Positions 9,954 through 18,331 of a DNA stretch of 64,000 nucleotides are shown here, in pieces (within the stretch, counting starts at the first letter, position 1; the number at the start of each line of letters is the position of its first letter). The notes beneath the pieces are model-generated. The model was not told the DNA's origin. It saw only the letters and a program-made list of their open reading frames with translations, and ran no database searches. Location of the stretch: NCBI GenBank assembly GCA_021325435.1, contig JAJPHE010000087.1, positions 1-64,000 on the forward strand, in the 5' to 3' direction. The position numbers were made by a program, and so were the translations under genes. This stretch comes from Actinomycetota bacterium (GTDB lineage Bacteria; Actinomycetota; Acidimicrobiia; Acidimicrobiales; JAJPHE01).

Positions 9954-10547
9954 TTGACCGACGAGACCGTAGCCGATGTAGCCCGACGAACACGCTCAGT
10001 GGCCGCCGCCGGCCACCGGGGGGACGAGTCCGTAGCCCGCGCCCACCTCTCCGACCCCGAGCCCGCGGTGCGGGCCGCCGCCCTCGGGGCCCTGGACCGG
10101 ATGGGCCGGCTCACGCCGGCCGACCTCGCCGCGGGGCTGGCCGACCCCGACCCGGCCGTCCGCCTTCGTTCGTGCCAGCTGGCGGCCCGCTACCCCGCGC
10201 CCGACCTGGTGCCCCTGCTGGCCGACGAGCCGCTGGTGGCCGAGACGGCCGCCTGGGCCCTGGGCGAGCGCGGCGAGGCCGGCGCGGTGGCCGCCCTGGC
10301 CGCCATGGCCACCGGGCACGACGATCCGCTGTGCCGCGAGGCGGCCGTGGCCGCCCTGGGGGCTATCGGGGACCCCGCCGGGCTGCCCGCCATCCTGGCC
10401 GCCACTGGCGATCGGCCGGCGGTGCGGCGCCGGGCGGTCATCGCCCTGGCCCCCTTCGAGGGTCCGGAGGTGGACGAGGCCCTGCGCCGGGCCCTGGATG
10501 ACCGCGACTGGCAGGTCCGCCAGGCGGCCGAGGACCTGCTCGACTAG
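9954..10547 (+). CDS. HEAT-repeat domain protein
   Basis: Repeated DPEPAVRAAALGALDRMG / DPDPAVRLRSCQLAARY / REAAVAALGAIGDP units; probable TTG start at 9954 in the frame of ORF 8913..10547. Confidence 0.75.
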   Translation: MTDETVADVARRTRSVAAAGHRGDESVARAHLSDPEPAVRAAALGALDRMGRLTPADLAAGLADPDPAVRLRSCQLAARYPAPDLVPLLADEPLVAETAAWALGERGEAGAVAALAAMATGHDDPLCREAAVAALGAIGDPAGLPAILAATGDRPAVRRRAVIALAPFEGPEVDEALRRALDDRDWQVRQAAEDLLD

Positions 10548-11548
10548 CGCTCGGCCCCCATGAACATCACCTTCAGGGAGTCGAACGAGTCGAGGCACTT
10601 GCCGGCCCCGAGGACGACGCACTCGAGGGGGGCGTGGACCAGGTTGACGGGCAGGGCGGTCTCCTCCTCCAGTCGGCGGCCGAGGCCCTGCAGCAGACCG
10701 CCGCCGCCGGACAGGTGGATGCCCTGGGTTATGAGGTCCTGGGCCAGCTCGGGCGGGGCCTGGCCCAGGCATTCGACGACCGAGTCGACGATGGCGCCCA
10801 CCTGGTCCTCGATGGCGAAGCGGACCTCCTCGGGGGAGAGGATCACCGTCTTGGGCAGCCCGGTCATCAGGTCGCGGCCGCGCACCTCGGCCTTCACCGC
10901 GTCGTTCACCGGGTAGGCGGATCCGATCGCCATCTTGATCTCCTCGGCCGTGCGCTCGCCGATGGCGATGCCGTACTCGCGCCGCACGTAGGACTGGATG
11001 GAGGCGTCGATGTCGAAGCTGCCCACCCGGATGGCCTGCAGGGCGACGATGCCGCCGAGGGAGATGACCGCCGTCTCCGTCGTGCCCCCGCCCACGTCGA
11101 CGACCATGTTGCCGAGGGGCTCGTGGATGGGCAGGCCGGCGCCGATGGCGGCGGCCATGGGCTGTTCGATCAGGTAGGCGGCGGCCGCCCCCGCCCGGCG
11201 GGCCGCCTCCTCCACCGCTCGGCGCTCGACCTCGGTGATGGCCGACGGCACGCAGATCAACACCCGGGGCCGGTTGAATCGAGAGACGCCGGCCCGCTCC
11301 AACAAGAGCCGGATCATGCGCTGGGTGATGTCGAAGTCGGTGATCGCGCCTTGGCGCAGGGGGCGGACGGCAACGATGTAGCCGGGGGTGCGGCCGATCA
11401 TGTGCCACGCCTCCTGGCCCATGGCCAGCACGTCCTGGGTGCGCGAGTTCAGGGCGATGACCGTCGGCTCGTTGAGGACGATGCCCCGGCCCCGCGAGTA
11501 GACGAGCGTGTTGGCGGTGCCGAGGTCGATGGCCAGGTCCCTAGCCAG
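10544..11548 (-). CDS. mreB: rod shape-determining protein MreB (apparent CTG start)
   Basis: (M)ARDLAIDLGTANTLVYSRGRGIVLNEPTVIALN...MVVDVGGGTTETAVISLGG; the ORF track starts at an internal Met (11431), which would delete the phosphate-1 loop. Confidence 0.93.
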   Translation of the reverse strand: MARDLAIDLGTANTLVYSRGRGIVLNEPTVIALNSRTQDVLAMGQEAWHMIGRTPGYIVAVRPLRQGAITDFDITQRMIRLLLERAGVSRFNRPRVLICVPSAITEVERRAVEEAARRAGAAAAYLIEQPMAAAIGAGLPIHEPLGNMVVDVGGGTTETAVISLGGIVALQAIRVGSFDIDASIQSYVRREYGIAIGERTAEEIKMAIGSAYPVNDAVKAEVRGRDLMTGLPKTVILSPEEVRFAIEDQVGAIVDSVVECLGQAPPELAQDLITQGIHLSGGGGLLQGLGRRLEEETALPVNLVHAPLECVVLGAGKCLDSFDSLKVMFMGAER

Positions 11549-11735
11549 GCTTGCCGACCCTCCTGCGCCGGGGCCGGTGGTCGTCCACCGGTCCAGGGGC
11601 CAGGGCCCGCAGCTCGCGGGCGAACTCCTGGACTCCCGCCTCGAGGGACCGGGGACGCCGGTTGCGCACCAGCACGATCACCGAGGCGACGATGCCGGCG
11701 GCCACGGCGATGCCGAGGTAGAGGAGGTTGATCAC
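11541..11735 (-). CDS. 64-aa single-TM microprotein with basic cytoplasmic tail, unknown function
   Basis: GTG start overlaps moaE stop (GTGA); VINLLYLGIAVAAGIVASVIVLVRNRRPRSLEAGVQEFARELRALAPGPVDDHRPRRRRVGKPG; stop TAG lies inside the mreB start region. Confidence 0.65.
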   Translation of the reverse strand: MINLLYLGIAVAAGIVASVIVLVRNRRPRSLEAGVQEFARELRALAPGPVDDHRPRRRRVGKPG

Positions 11736-12199
11736 GCCAGCTCCTCGACCTCCACGACCGGACGCGACCCGGTGGCCCAGTCGGCCCCCTCCGACCACTC
11801 TTCGCGCTTCCAGATCGGCACGGTGGCCTTGACCGCTTCGATGCAGTAGCGCCCGGCGTCGAACGCCTCACCCCGGTGGGCGGAGCTGACGACCACCGCC
11901 ACGGAGACGTCGGTCAGCTCGAGGCGGCCCACCCGGTGCAGGACCGCCACCCGGCCGAGCTTCCAGCGCGACCGGGCCTCGGCCACCAGGGCGTCGAAGC
12001 GGGGGATGACCTGTTCGGCGTAGGCCTCGTACTCGAGGCTGGTGACGCCGGTGCGGCCCTCGGCGTGGTCGCGCACCGTGCCAAGGAAGCTGACGAGCGC
12101 GCCGCAGTCGGGGCGCACCGCCCAGTTGATGACTGCGTCGACGGGGATCGGCTCGGTGACGAGCCCGGTCCAGTCGTCGGCGTCCGCCGGGGGTTCCAC
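11732..12199 (-). CDS. moaE: molybdopterin synthase catalytic subunit MoaE
   Basis: GALVSFLGTVRDHAEGRTGVTSLEYEAYAEQ...VAVLHRVGRLELTDVSVAVVVSSAHRGEAFDAGRYCIEAVKATVPIWKREEW. Confidence 0.93.
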   Translation of the reverse strand: MEPPADADDWTGLVTEPIPVDAVINWAVRPDCGALVSFLGTVRDHAEGRTGVTSLEYEAYAEQVIPRFDALVAEARSRWKLGRVAVLHRVGRLELTDVSVAVVVSSAHRGEAFDAGRYCIEAVKATVPIWKREEWSEGADWATGSRPVVEVEELA

Positions 12200-12285
12200 C
12201 CGGCCAATGCTACGGCCCGCGGCGCCGGCCAGCCCCTGGTCGGGGCCGATGCCTGCGGCGGGACGCCCGTCGGTACTCTTCGGCC

Positions 12286-13506
12286 ATGACCTCGGAGGGC
12301 GACGCCCACGAGGATGACGAGGGACCGCCCGGACCTCTCCTCCCACCCGACGACCGCCTGTGGCGCCACCCCTCGGAGCTCGGCGCCGGTTGGTCGGGTC
12401 CTCCTGCCCGCCGCCTCGGCCGCCCGGCGGTCAGCGTGCTGACCGGCATCGTCATCGGCGCCGCCGCCACCACCGGGGCCCTGACCATCGGCAGCCGCCT
12501 GGCCTCGACGTCGAGTCACCCCACGGTGTCGTCGGGGGCCGCCGAGCCGGACCTGGTGACGGCCTCCACCGCCTTGGCGCCGGCCGGCCCCAGCCGTCCC
12601 CGCCCGGGGCCGGCGACCGTCGGGGCCACGCTCACTGGACCCGCCGACCGGGTGGCCGGCTCGCTGGTGCGCCTGGACGTGAGCCGCGACGCCGGGTCGG
12701 TGCGGGGCGCCGGGGTCGCCTTCCGAGCCGACGGCCTGGTGCTCACGACCGACGGGCTGGTGGCCGGGGCCAGGGCGGTGTGGGCGGTGGACCGGCAGGG
12801 CCGGCGCAGCATGGCGACCGTCGTCGGCGAGGACCCGGTCGCCGACATCGCCGTGGTGCGGTTGGCGGCGGACTCGGCGCCCCCGGCCGTCACCGGCACG
12901 GCCACCCCGACCTCCGGGGAGGTGGTCGCCGTGGTCGGCTGGGTGCTGCCGGCGGCGGCGAGCGGTGAGGGGCCGTGGCGGCCGGCGCTGTTCATGGGCA
13001 CGGTGTCAGGGTTGTTCCGGGGATGGCAGGAGCCGGGCGGAGCCCTCCTGCTCGACGCGGTGTCAGCCGACGCCCCGGCCGGCGACGAGGCCCAGGGCGC
13101 ACCCCTGGTCGATGTGCAGGGCCGGCTGCTCGGCCTGGTGGCCCGGCCGGGCGGGGCCGACTCCCCCACCATGGCCGTCGGCATCTCCGAGGCCGAGGCG
13201 GTGGCCGACGAGCTGGTCACGTCGGGCCGGGCGGCCCACGGGTGGATGGGGGCGGCGGCCGTCGCCCACGCCGGTGGCGGGGTGCAGCTGACGGCGGTGG
13301 TGCCGGAGGGGCCGGCGGCCGAGGCCGGCCTGGTGCCGGGGGATGTGATCCTGACGGTGGACGACGTCTCGGTCTCCTCGGTAGCCGAGCTGATGGCGTC
13401 GGCCCGGATGAAGAGGCCGGGCCAGGACGAGACGCTCTCCGTGGTGCGGGATGGCCTGCGCCGCACCGTCACTTTGACGCTCGCCGAGGCGCCGGCCCAA
13501 GCCTGA
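12286..13506 (+). CDS. HtrA-like (S1C) protein with degenerate catalytic triad and PDZ domain
   Basis: GAGVAFRADGLVLTTDGLVAGA...DPVADIAVVRL...DEAQGAPLVDVQGRLLGLV...PDZ VVPEGPAAEAGLVPGDVILTVDD. Confidence 0.82.
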   Translation: MTSEGDAHEDDEGPPGPLLPPDDRLWRHPSELGAGWSGPPARRLGRPAVSVLTGIVIGAAATTGALTIGSRLASTSSHPTVSSGAAEPDLVTASTALAPAGPSRPRPGPATVGATLTGPADRVAGSLVRLDVSRDAGSVRGAGVAFRADGLVLTTDGLVAGARAVWAVDRQGRRSMATVVGEDPVADIAVVRLAADSAPPAVTGTATPTSGEVVAVVGWVLPAAASGEGPWRPALFMGTVSGLFRGWQEPGGALLLDAVSADAPAGDEAQGAPLVDVQGRLLGLVARPGGADSPTMAVGISEAEAVADELVTSGRAAHGWMGAAAVAHAGGGVQLTAVVPEGPAAEAGLVPGDVILTVDDVSVSSVAELMASARMKRPGQDETLSVVRDGLRRTVTLTLAEAPAQA

Positions 13507-13542
13507 GGTCGGGGGCGGCGGCGGGCGCCCTACCATTCGCGG

Positions 13543-14739
13543 GTGAGCTCCCCTGCCTCCCCCGAGGGCGGCAACCTCTTCGAGAACCTCTTCGCCCAGC
13601 TGGGCCGGATGTTCGCCGCCTCCGGCCCGGTCAACTGGGAGCTGGCCCGCCAGTTCGCCCAGTGGGCGGCGGCCGAGGGGGGCCAGGAGGGCAATGTCGA
13701 CCCGATGGAGCGGATCCGCTTCGAGGAGCTGATCCGAGTAGCCGACCTGCACGTCTCGGACGTGACCGGGCTCGCCACGTCGACCACCGGGCGGGTGGTG
13801 ACGGTGCGGGCCGTCAACCGGGTCGACTGGGCCACTTCGACCCTCGACGCCTGGAGGCCGCTGCTCGGCTCGCTGGCCGAGGCGCTGCAGGCGCCACCCT
13901 CGGCCGCCGGCGATGACGAGGCCGAGGGCGACGAGGACGGGATGCCGGCCGGGCTCGGCAAGATGCTGGGCCAGATGATGCCCGGCCTGCAGGCGGCGTT
14001 CCTCGGGCTGCAGTGCGGCTCGATGGTCGGGTCGATGTCGCAGCGGGCCTTCGGCCAGTACGACCTGCCGATACCGCGGCCCGCCGGCGACGAGCTGCTG
14101 GTGGTGCCGGAGAACGTCTCCGGGTTCGCCACCGATTGGAGCCTGCCGCCCGACGACGTGCGGCTGTGGGTCTGCATATCCGAGCTGACCCATCACGCCG
14201 TCATCGGCCGGCCCCACGTGCGCGACGAGCTCACGTCGCTTCTGGGCGAGTACGTGTCGAGCTTCGACCCGGCGGCCGCCTCCCTCGAGGAGCACCTGGG
14301 CGAGGTCGACCCCACCGATCCGTCGTCGTTCGAGCGGGTGCTCGGCGACCCCGGCGCCCTGCTGGGCGAGATCCAGTCCGAGCGCCAGCGGGCCCTGCTG
14401 CCCCGCCTGGGCGGGCTCATCGCCGTCATCGAGGGCTACGTCGACCACGCCGTCGACCTGGTCGGTCGGCGGATCATCGCCTCCTACGGGCCGTTGACCG
14501 AGGCTCTGCGCCGCCGGCGGGTCGAGCGGGGCCAGGGCGAGCGGCTGGTGGAGCGGCTGCTCGGCGTGGAGCTGCGCCAGGAGCAGTACGACCGGGGCGC
14601 CGCCTTCATCCGAGGCGTCGTCGAGCGGGCGGGCGACGACGGCCTCACCGGCCTGTGGGAGTCGGCGCGTACTCTGCCGACACCAGCGGAGGTCGACGCC
14701 CCCGGGCTGTGGCTGGAGCGGATCCGCCTGCCCGAGTAG
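13543..14739 (+). CDS. zinc-dependent metalloprotease / DUF2342-like protein
   Basis: GPVNWELARQFA...ADLHVSDVTGL...LVVPENVSGFATDWSLPPDDVRLWVCISELTHHAVIGRPHVRDEL resembles the actinobacterial F420-associated hydrolase/metalloprotease family. Confidence 0.75.
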   Translation: MSSPASPEGGNLFENLFAQLGRMFAASGPVNWELARQFAQWAAAEGGQEGNVDPMERIRFEELIRVADLHVSDVTGLATSTTGRVVTVRAVNRVDWATSTLDAWRPLLGSLAEALQAPPSAAGDDEAEGDEDGMPAGLGKMLGQMMPGLQAAFLGLQCGSMVGSMSQRAFGQYDLPIPRPAGDELLVVPENVSGFATDWSLPPDDVRLWVCISELTHHAVIGRPHVRDELTSLLGEYVSSFDPAAASLEEHLGEVDPTDPSSFERVLGDPGALLGEIQSERQRALLPRLGGLIAVIEGYVDHAVDLVGRRIIASYGPLTEALRRRRVERGQGERLVERLLGVELRQEQYDRGAAFIRGVVERAGDDGLTGLWESARTLPTPAEVDAPGLWLERIRLPE

Positions 14740-14762
14740 CCCCCGGCCGGCCGGCTCCGGCC

Positions 14763-15551
14763 TCAGGCGCCGCCGAGGAGATCGGCTTGGAGGATCTCGG
14801 CCACGTCCGACTCGAGACCGGCGGTGCGGATGCCGACCAGCGGCGTGATCGCCACCATGCCGGCCAGCACCGTGGCCGTGTCGGTGTCGGGCTTGAGGGT
14901 GACGTTGGTGGCCCGCAGCTCGATCTGCAGCTTCCCTCCGCCTGACCCGGTGATGGCGGCCCGCACCGTGCCGAAGGCGGCCAGGCGGGCCAGGCGCACC
15001 CCGGCCACCTCGCCGGCGGGCAGGTTCGGCACGTTCACGTTGAGCACGGTGGTGGCGGGTGCGTCGACCAGCCAGCGGGCGGCCAGCACGGCGACGCGGG
15101 CGGCGGTGTCCCAGTGGATGGGGTCACCGACCCCGAGGCTCACCGCCATGCCGGAGGCGCCGAAGTTGGCGGCGGTGAGGGCGGCGCCCACGGTTCCGGA
15201 GTGCAAGGTGGAGCGTCCGGTGTTCGGCCCGGGGTTGATGCCCGAGGCGATCAGGTCGGGCGGGTCGCCGAAGCCGCCGAGTCGGGCGGCCATCACCGCC
15301 ACGGCCGGGGGGCCTTCGACGGCGTAGCACGGGATGTCGTCGAGCCCTGGGATCTCGACGTCCTCGTAGGCGATGGCGGCGTCGCTGTGCAGCGGGCCGA
15401 TGGCGGCTCCGCTGCCGCTCATGTCCTCGACGGGCGCGGCCAGCACCACATCGTGGCCGTCGTCGGCCAGAGCCCGGGCCAGAGCGGCCACCCCGGGGGA
15501 GCGCCAGCCGTCGTCGTTGGTGACGAGGACCCGGCGGCCGCTCGGAGCCAT
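14763..15551 (-). CDS. surE: 5'/3'-nucleotidase SurE
   Basis: VLVTNDDGWRSPGVAALARAL...LIASGINPGPNTGRSTLHSGTVGAALTAANFG. Confidence 0.93.
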   Translation of the reverse strand: MAPSGRRVLVTNDDGWRSPGVAALARALADDGHDVVLAAPVEDMSGSGAAIGPLHSDAAIAYEDVEIPGLDDIPCYAVEGPPAVAVMAARLGGFGDPPDLIASGINPGPNTGRSTLHSGTVGAALTAANFGASGMAVSLGVGDPIHWDTAARVAVLAARWLVDAPATTVLNVNVPNLPAGEVAGVRLARLAAFGTVRAAITGSGGGKLQIELRATNVTLKPDTDTATVLAGMVAITPLVGIRTAGLESDVAEILQADLLGGA

Positions 15552-15835
15552 CAGAGGACCCCGGCCTCCTCCTCAGGCATGCCGAGGTCCCACTCGAGGA
15601 GGAGGTTCTCGCGCTCGGCGTCGCGCACGACCCGCTCGCGGTTGCGCCGGAACTGCGGGTCGTGGGGCGGTAGCAGCACCAGACGGGCCAGGGCCCGCTG
15701 GCGGAACTCCTCGATCAGCGACCGGTCGCCGAAGTCGGACTGGACCTCCCAGTGAGGGGCCACCGGTCCGAGGTAGACGATGCGGGCGTGGCCGCGTGGG
15801 GGCTGCGGCTCACCGACTTCGTCCGTCTGCGACAT
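15551..15835 (-). CDS. hypothetical protein, 94 aa
   Basis: ORF abutting surE (1-nt overlap), same strand; no family recognised. Confidence 0.6.
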   Translation of the reverse strand: MSQTDEVGEPQPPRGHARIVYLGPVAPHWEVQSDFGDRSLIEEFRQRALARLVLLPPHDPQFRRNRERVVRDAERENLLLEWDLGMPEEEAGVL

Positions 15836-15879
15836 GGGTCCTCCTGCGAATGGCGACCGGCCAGCCTACCCGCCGGGGT

Positions 15880-17163
15880 TCACCCGGCCGCCGGGCGCGA
15901 GCCGAGGGTGACGTTGACGCTGAGCTTCTGGCTGCCCCGGTAGACGGTCAAGGTGACCTGCTGGCCGGGCTTGTGTTCGGCCAGGGCCGAAGTCAGGTCG
16001 GTCGCTGAGTTGATCGCCGTACCGTCGAAGGCGGTGATGACGTCGCCCACCTGGAGGCCGGCGTTCTCCGCCGGCGACCCGGCCGTCACCCCGGCCACCA
16101 CCGCCCCCTGGTCCGGGGTGAAGCCGTAGCTCTGCTTCAGGTCGGGGGTGAGATCGACCACGTCCACGCCGATGAAGGCATGACTGCCGGCCACGCTCTG
16201 GCCGGTGCGCAGCTTGGGCAGGATCGGCTTGATCTTGTCGGTCGGGATGGCGAAGCCGATGTTCTGCGCCGTCTCGCCGGTCGCTCCCGCCGATGAGGCG
16301 ACGGCGGTGTTCATGCCGATCACCTCGCCCTGGGCGTTGACCAAGGGGCCGCCGGAGTTGCCGGGGTTGATGGCGGCGTCGGTCTGGAGCATGTCGGTGA
16401 GCGTCTCCACCGTGCCGCCGGCGGAGTCGCTGCTCTGGATGGTTCGGCCCTCGGCCGAGATGATGCCCTGGGTCACCGTCGGGCTGCTGACCGACAGGTC
16501 GAGGGCGTTGCCGATCGCCACCACGCTGTCGCCCACGCGCTCGGCGGCCGAGTTGCCGAGGGTGACCGTCGGCAGGCCCGACACGCCCTGGATGTGGACG
16601 AGGGCGATGTCGTCGGCCGGGTCGGTACCGACCACGCTGGCCGGGTGGCTCTGGGTCTGGCCCGAGATGGTGGCGGTGATCTTGGTGGCCCCGGCGATGA
16701 CGTGATTGTTGGTGAGGACGTCACCGTCGGCCGTCACGATCATCCCGGATCCGGCGCCCTGGATCGGCCCGGCCGAGAAGAAGCTCCCCGGGTTGAACAT
16801 CTCGGTGCGGATCGACACCACCGCCGGCATCACCTTGGCCAGCACCGACTGGATGGTGAGGGGCTGCTCGTTCTTGAACGGCCCGCTTCCCGGCGAGGAC
16901 GACTCGACCACGGTCTTCTGGTTGGCCCGGTTCGATCCGATCACCCCGCCCACGACGCCGCCCACCACCGCGCCGATGACCGCGGCGACCAGGGCGATGG
17001 CCGGCCAGCGGCTGCGACCGGGGCCGCCGGCCGCCGGGGCGGCGGGGGGCGGGGGCCCCTGGGGCACGCCCCAGGCGGGAAGACCCAGCTCGCGGGTCGT
17101 GGACGAGCGCTCCTCTCCGACGGCGGTCAGGGCGTCGTGCGGATGGGTGGGGTCGTGGTCCAC
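15880..17163 (-). CDS. S1C trypsin-like serine protease with PDZ domain (HtrA/DegP family), membrane-anchored
   Basis: TM segment; catalytic motifs VLTNNHVIAGA, DPADDIALVHI, AAINPGNSGGPLVN; PDZ VGDVITAFDGTAI; GTG start. Confidence 0.95.
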   Translation of the reverse strand: MDHDPTHPHDALTAVGEERSSTTRELGLPAWGVPQGPPPPAAPAAGGPGRSRWPAIALVAAVIGAVVGGVVGGVIGSNRANQKTVVESSSPGSGPFKNEQPLTIQSVLAKVMPAVVSIRTEMFNPGSFFSAGPIQGAGSGMIVTADGDVLTNNHVIAGATKITATISGQTQSHPASVVGTDPADDIALVHIQGVSGLPTVTLGNSAAERVGDSVVAIGNALDLSVSSPTVTQGIISAEGRTIQSSDSAGGTVETLTDMLQTDAAINPGNSGGPLVNAQGEVIGMNTAVASSAGATGETAQNIGFAIPTDKIKPILPKLRTGQSVAGSHAFIGVDVVDLTPDLKQSYGFTPDQGAVVAGVTAGSPAENAGLQVGDVITAFDGTAINSATDLTSALAEHKPGQQVTLTVYRGSQKLSVNVTLGSRPAAG

Positions 17164-17178
17164 CGCGGTCTTCTCCTT

Positions 17179-17234
17179 GTCGTCGTGGTCGTCGTGGTCG
17201 TCGTGGTCGGCCTGGTCGGCCTGGTCGGCGTGGC
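17179..17234. repeat. short tandem repeat (tcgtcgtgg units grading into tcggcctgg units) in the htrA-whiB divergent intergenic region
   Basis: cgtcgtggtcgtcgtggtcgtcgtggtcggcctggtcggcctggtcggcgtgg read directly. Confidence 0.85.
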
Positions 17235-17297
17235 GGTCGTGGTGACGGAAACCAAAACGGGCCGTCGGTCGTTATACGGACTGACCTGGGAGGACCC

Positions 17298-17546
17298 GTG
17301 ATGGACAACCAGTGGATGGCGAGAGGCAGGTGCCGGGACGTCCACCCCTCCGTGTTCTTCCCGAGCGACGGATTGGGGGTGGAAGCCGCCCAGCAGATCT
17401 GCGCCGACTGTCCGGTCAGATCTCCCTGCCTGGAGTATGCCCTCGAGAACAAGATCGATCACGGCGTGTGGGGCGGGGCATCGGAGCGTGAGCGGCGGCG
17501 CATTGCCCGGGCCCGCCGCCAGGGATCGCTGGCCCGCGAGGTCTGA
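17298..17546 (+). CDS. WhiB family Fe-S transcriptional regulator
   Basis: Four Cys (C...CADCPVRSPC), GVWGG motif and basic C-terminus; start GTG 17298 or ATG 17301. Confidence 0.95.
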   Translation: MMDNQWMARGRCRDVHPSVFFPSDGLGVEAAQQICADCPVRSPCLEYALENKIDHGVWGGASERERRRIARARRQGSLAREV

Positions 17547-17551
17547 ACGGC

Positions 17552-18331
17552 TCACTGCGACCCGCTGAGGTCCTCGATCAGCTCGCGGCACACCCGCCGC
17601 AGCCGGCCGCCGAGGGTCTCGGACGGCCGGGGCGCCGGCAGGGCCGATGCGGCGGCGGCGACCGAAGTCGGATCGCCCACCAGGGTGAGGACGGCCGGCC
17701 CCGCCTGCCAGGTCAGGGCGTTCCCCCCGTCCCACCAGTAAGCGGCGGGGACCTGGGCGGCGGGCGTCTGGGCGGCAGAGGCCAAAGCGCCGGATGGGGC
17801 CCGGGCCGTCATGCCCGACGTGTCGAGCTCCCCCTTCTGCTCGTCGAGAGCGACCCGGTGGACGCCGTCGCTGTACCGGGCCAGCAGGACCCCGTTCATT
17901 TCGTACAACCCCGTCCTGCGCAGCGACCCCAGCCACGCCGGCGCCACGTAGCCGGCCGGCATGGCCCGGGGCGCGATCGGCGTCTCGGCCCGGTCGGGTT
18001 GGGTCTGGGAGATCAGGTCGACGCTGGGGGTGACCTCGCGGTTGGGGGCGGTCGCCCACATCATGCCGGCGGCGCCGGCGGCGACCCCGGCCGCCCCGCC
18101 GGCCACGATGGCCAGCACCCGCTTCAGCCGCCGGAGGAACCGGTCGGCGAGGTCGTGGGGGGGCTCGACGGGCAGCAGCGACCGCAGGGCGGCCCGGGCG
18201 TGGGAGATGGAGCTCAGCTCGGCCTGGCAGGTGGCGCAGCCGGCGAGGTGGTGGCGGACCGCCGATTCCTCGCCGGGGGGCAGCTCGCCGTCGAGCAGGG
18301 CGCTGAGCTCGTCGAGGGGGTGCTCGCTCAT
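17552..18331 (-). CDS. zinc-binding anti-sigma factor (zf-HC2/ZAS type)
   Basis: HHLAGCATC (Hx3Cx2C) N-terminal motif, one TM segment, 4-nt overlap with the upstream sigma gene. Confidence 0.88.
   Translation of the reverse strand: MSEHPLDELSALLDGELPPGEESAVRHHLAGCATCQAELSSISHARAALRSLLPVEPPHDLADRFLRRLKRVLAIVAGGAAGVAAGAAGMMWATAPNREVTPSVDLISQTQPDRAETPIAPRAMPAGYVAPAWLGSLRRTGLYEMNGVLLARYSDGVHRVALDEQKGELDTSGMTARAPSGALASAAQTPAAQVPAAYWWDGGNALTWQAGPAVLTLVGDPTSVAAAASALPAPRPSETLGGRLRRVCRELIEDLSGSQ

Noticed and set aside
17179-17234. Possible CRISPR-like repeat
   Set aside because: Units are about 9 bp and contiguous with no spacers; it is a microsatellite-type tract.
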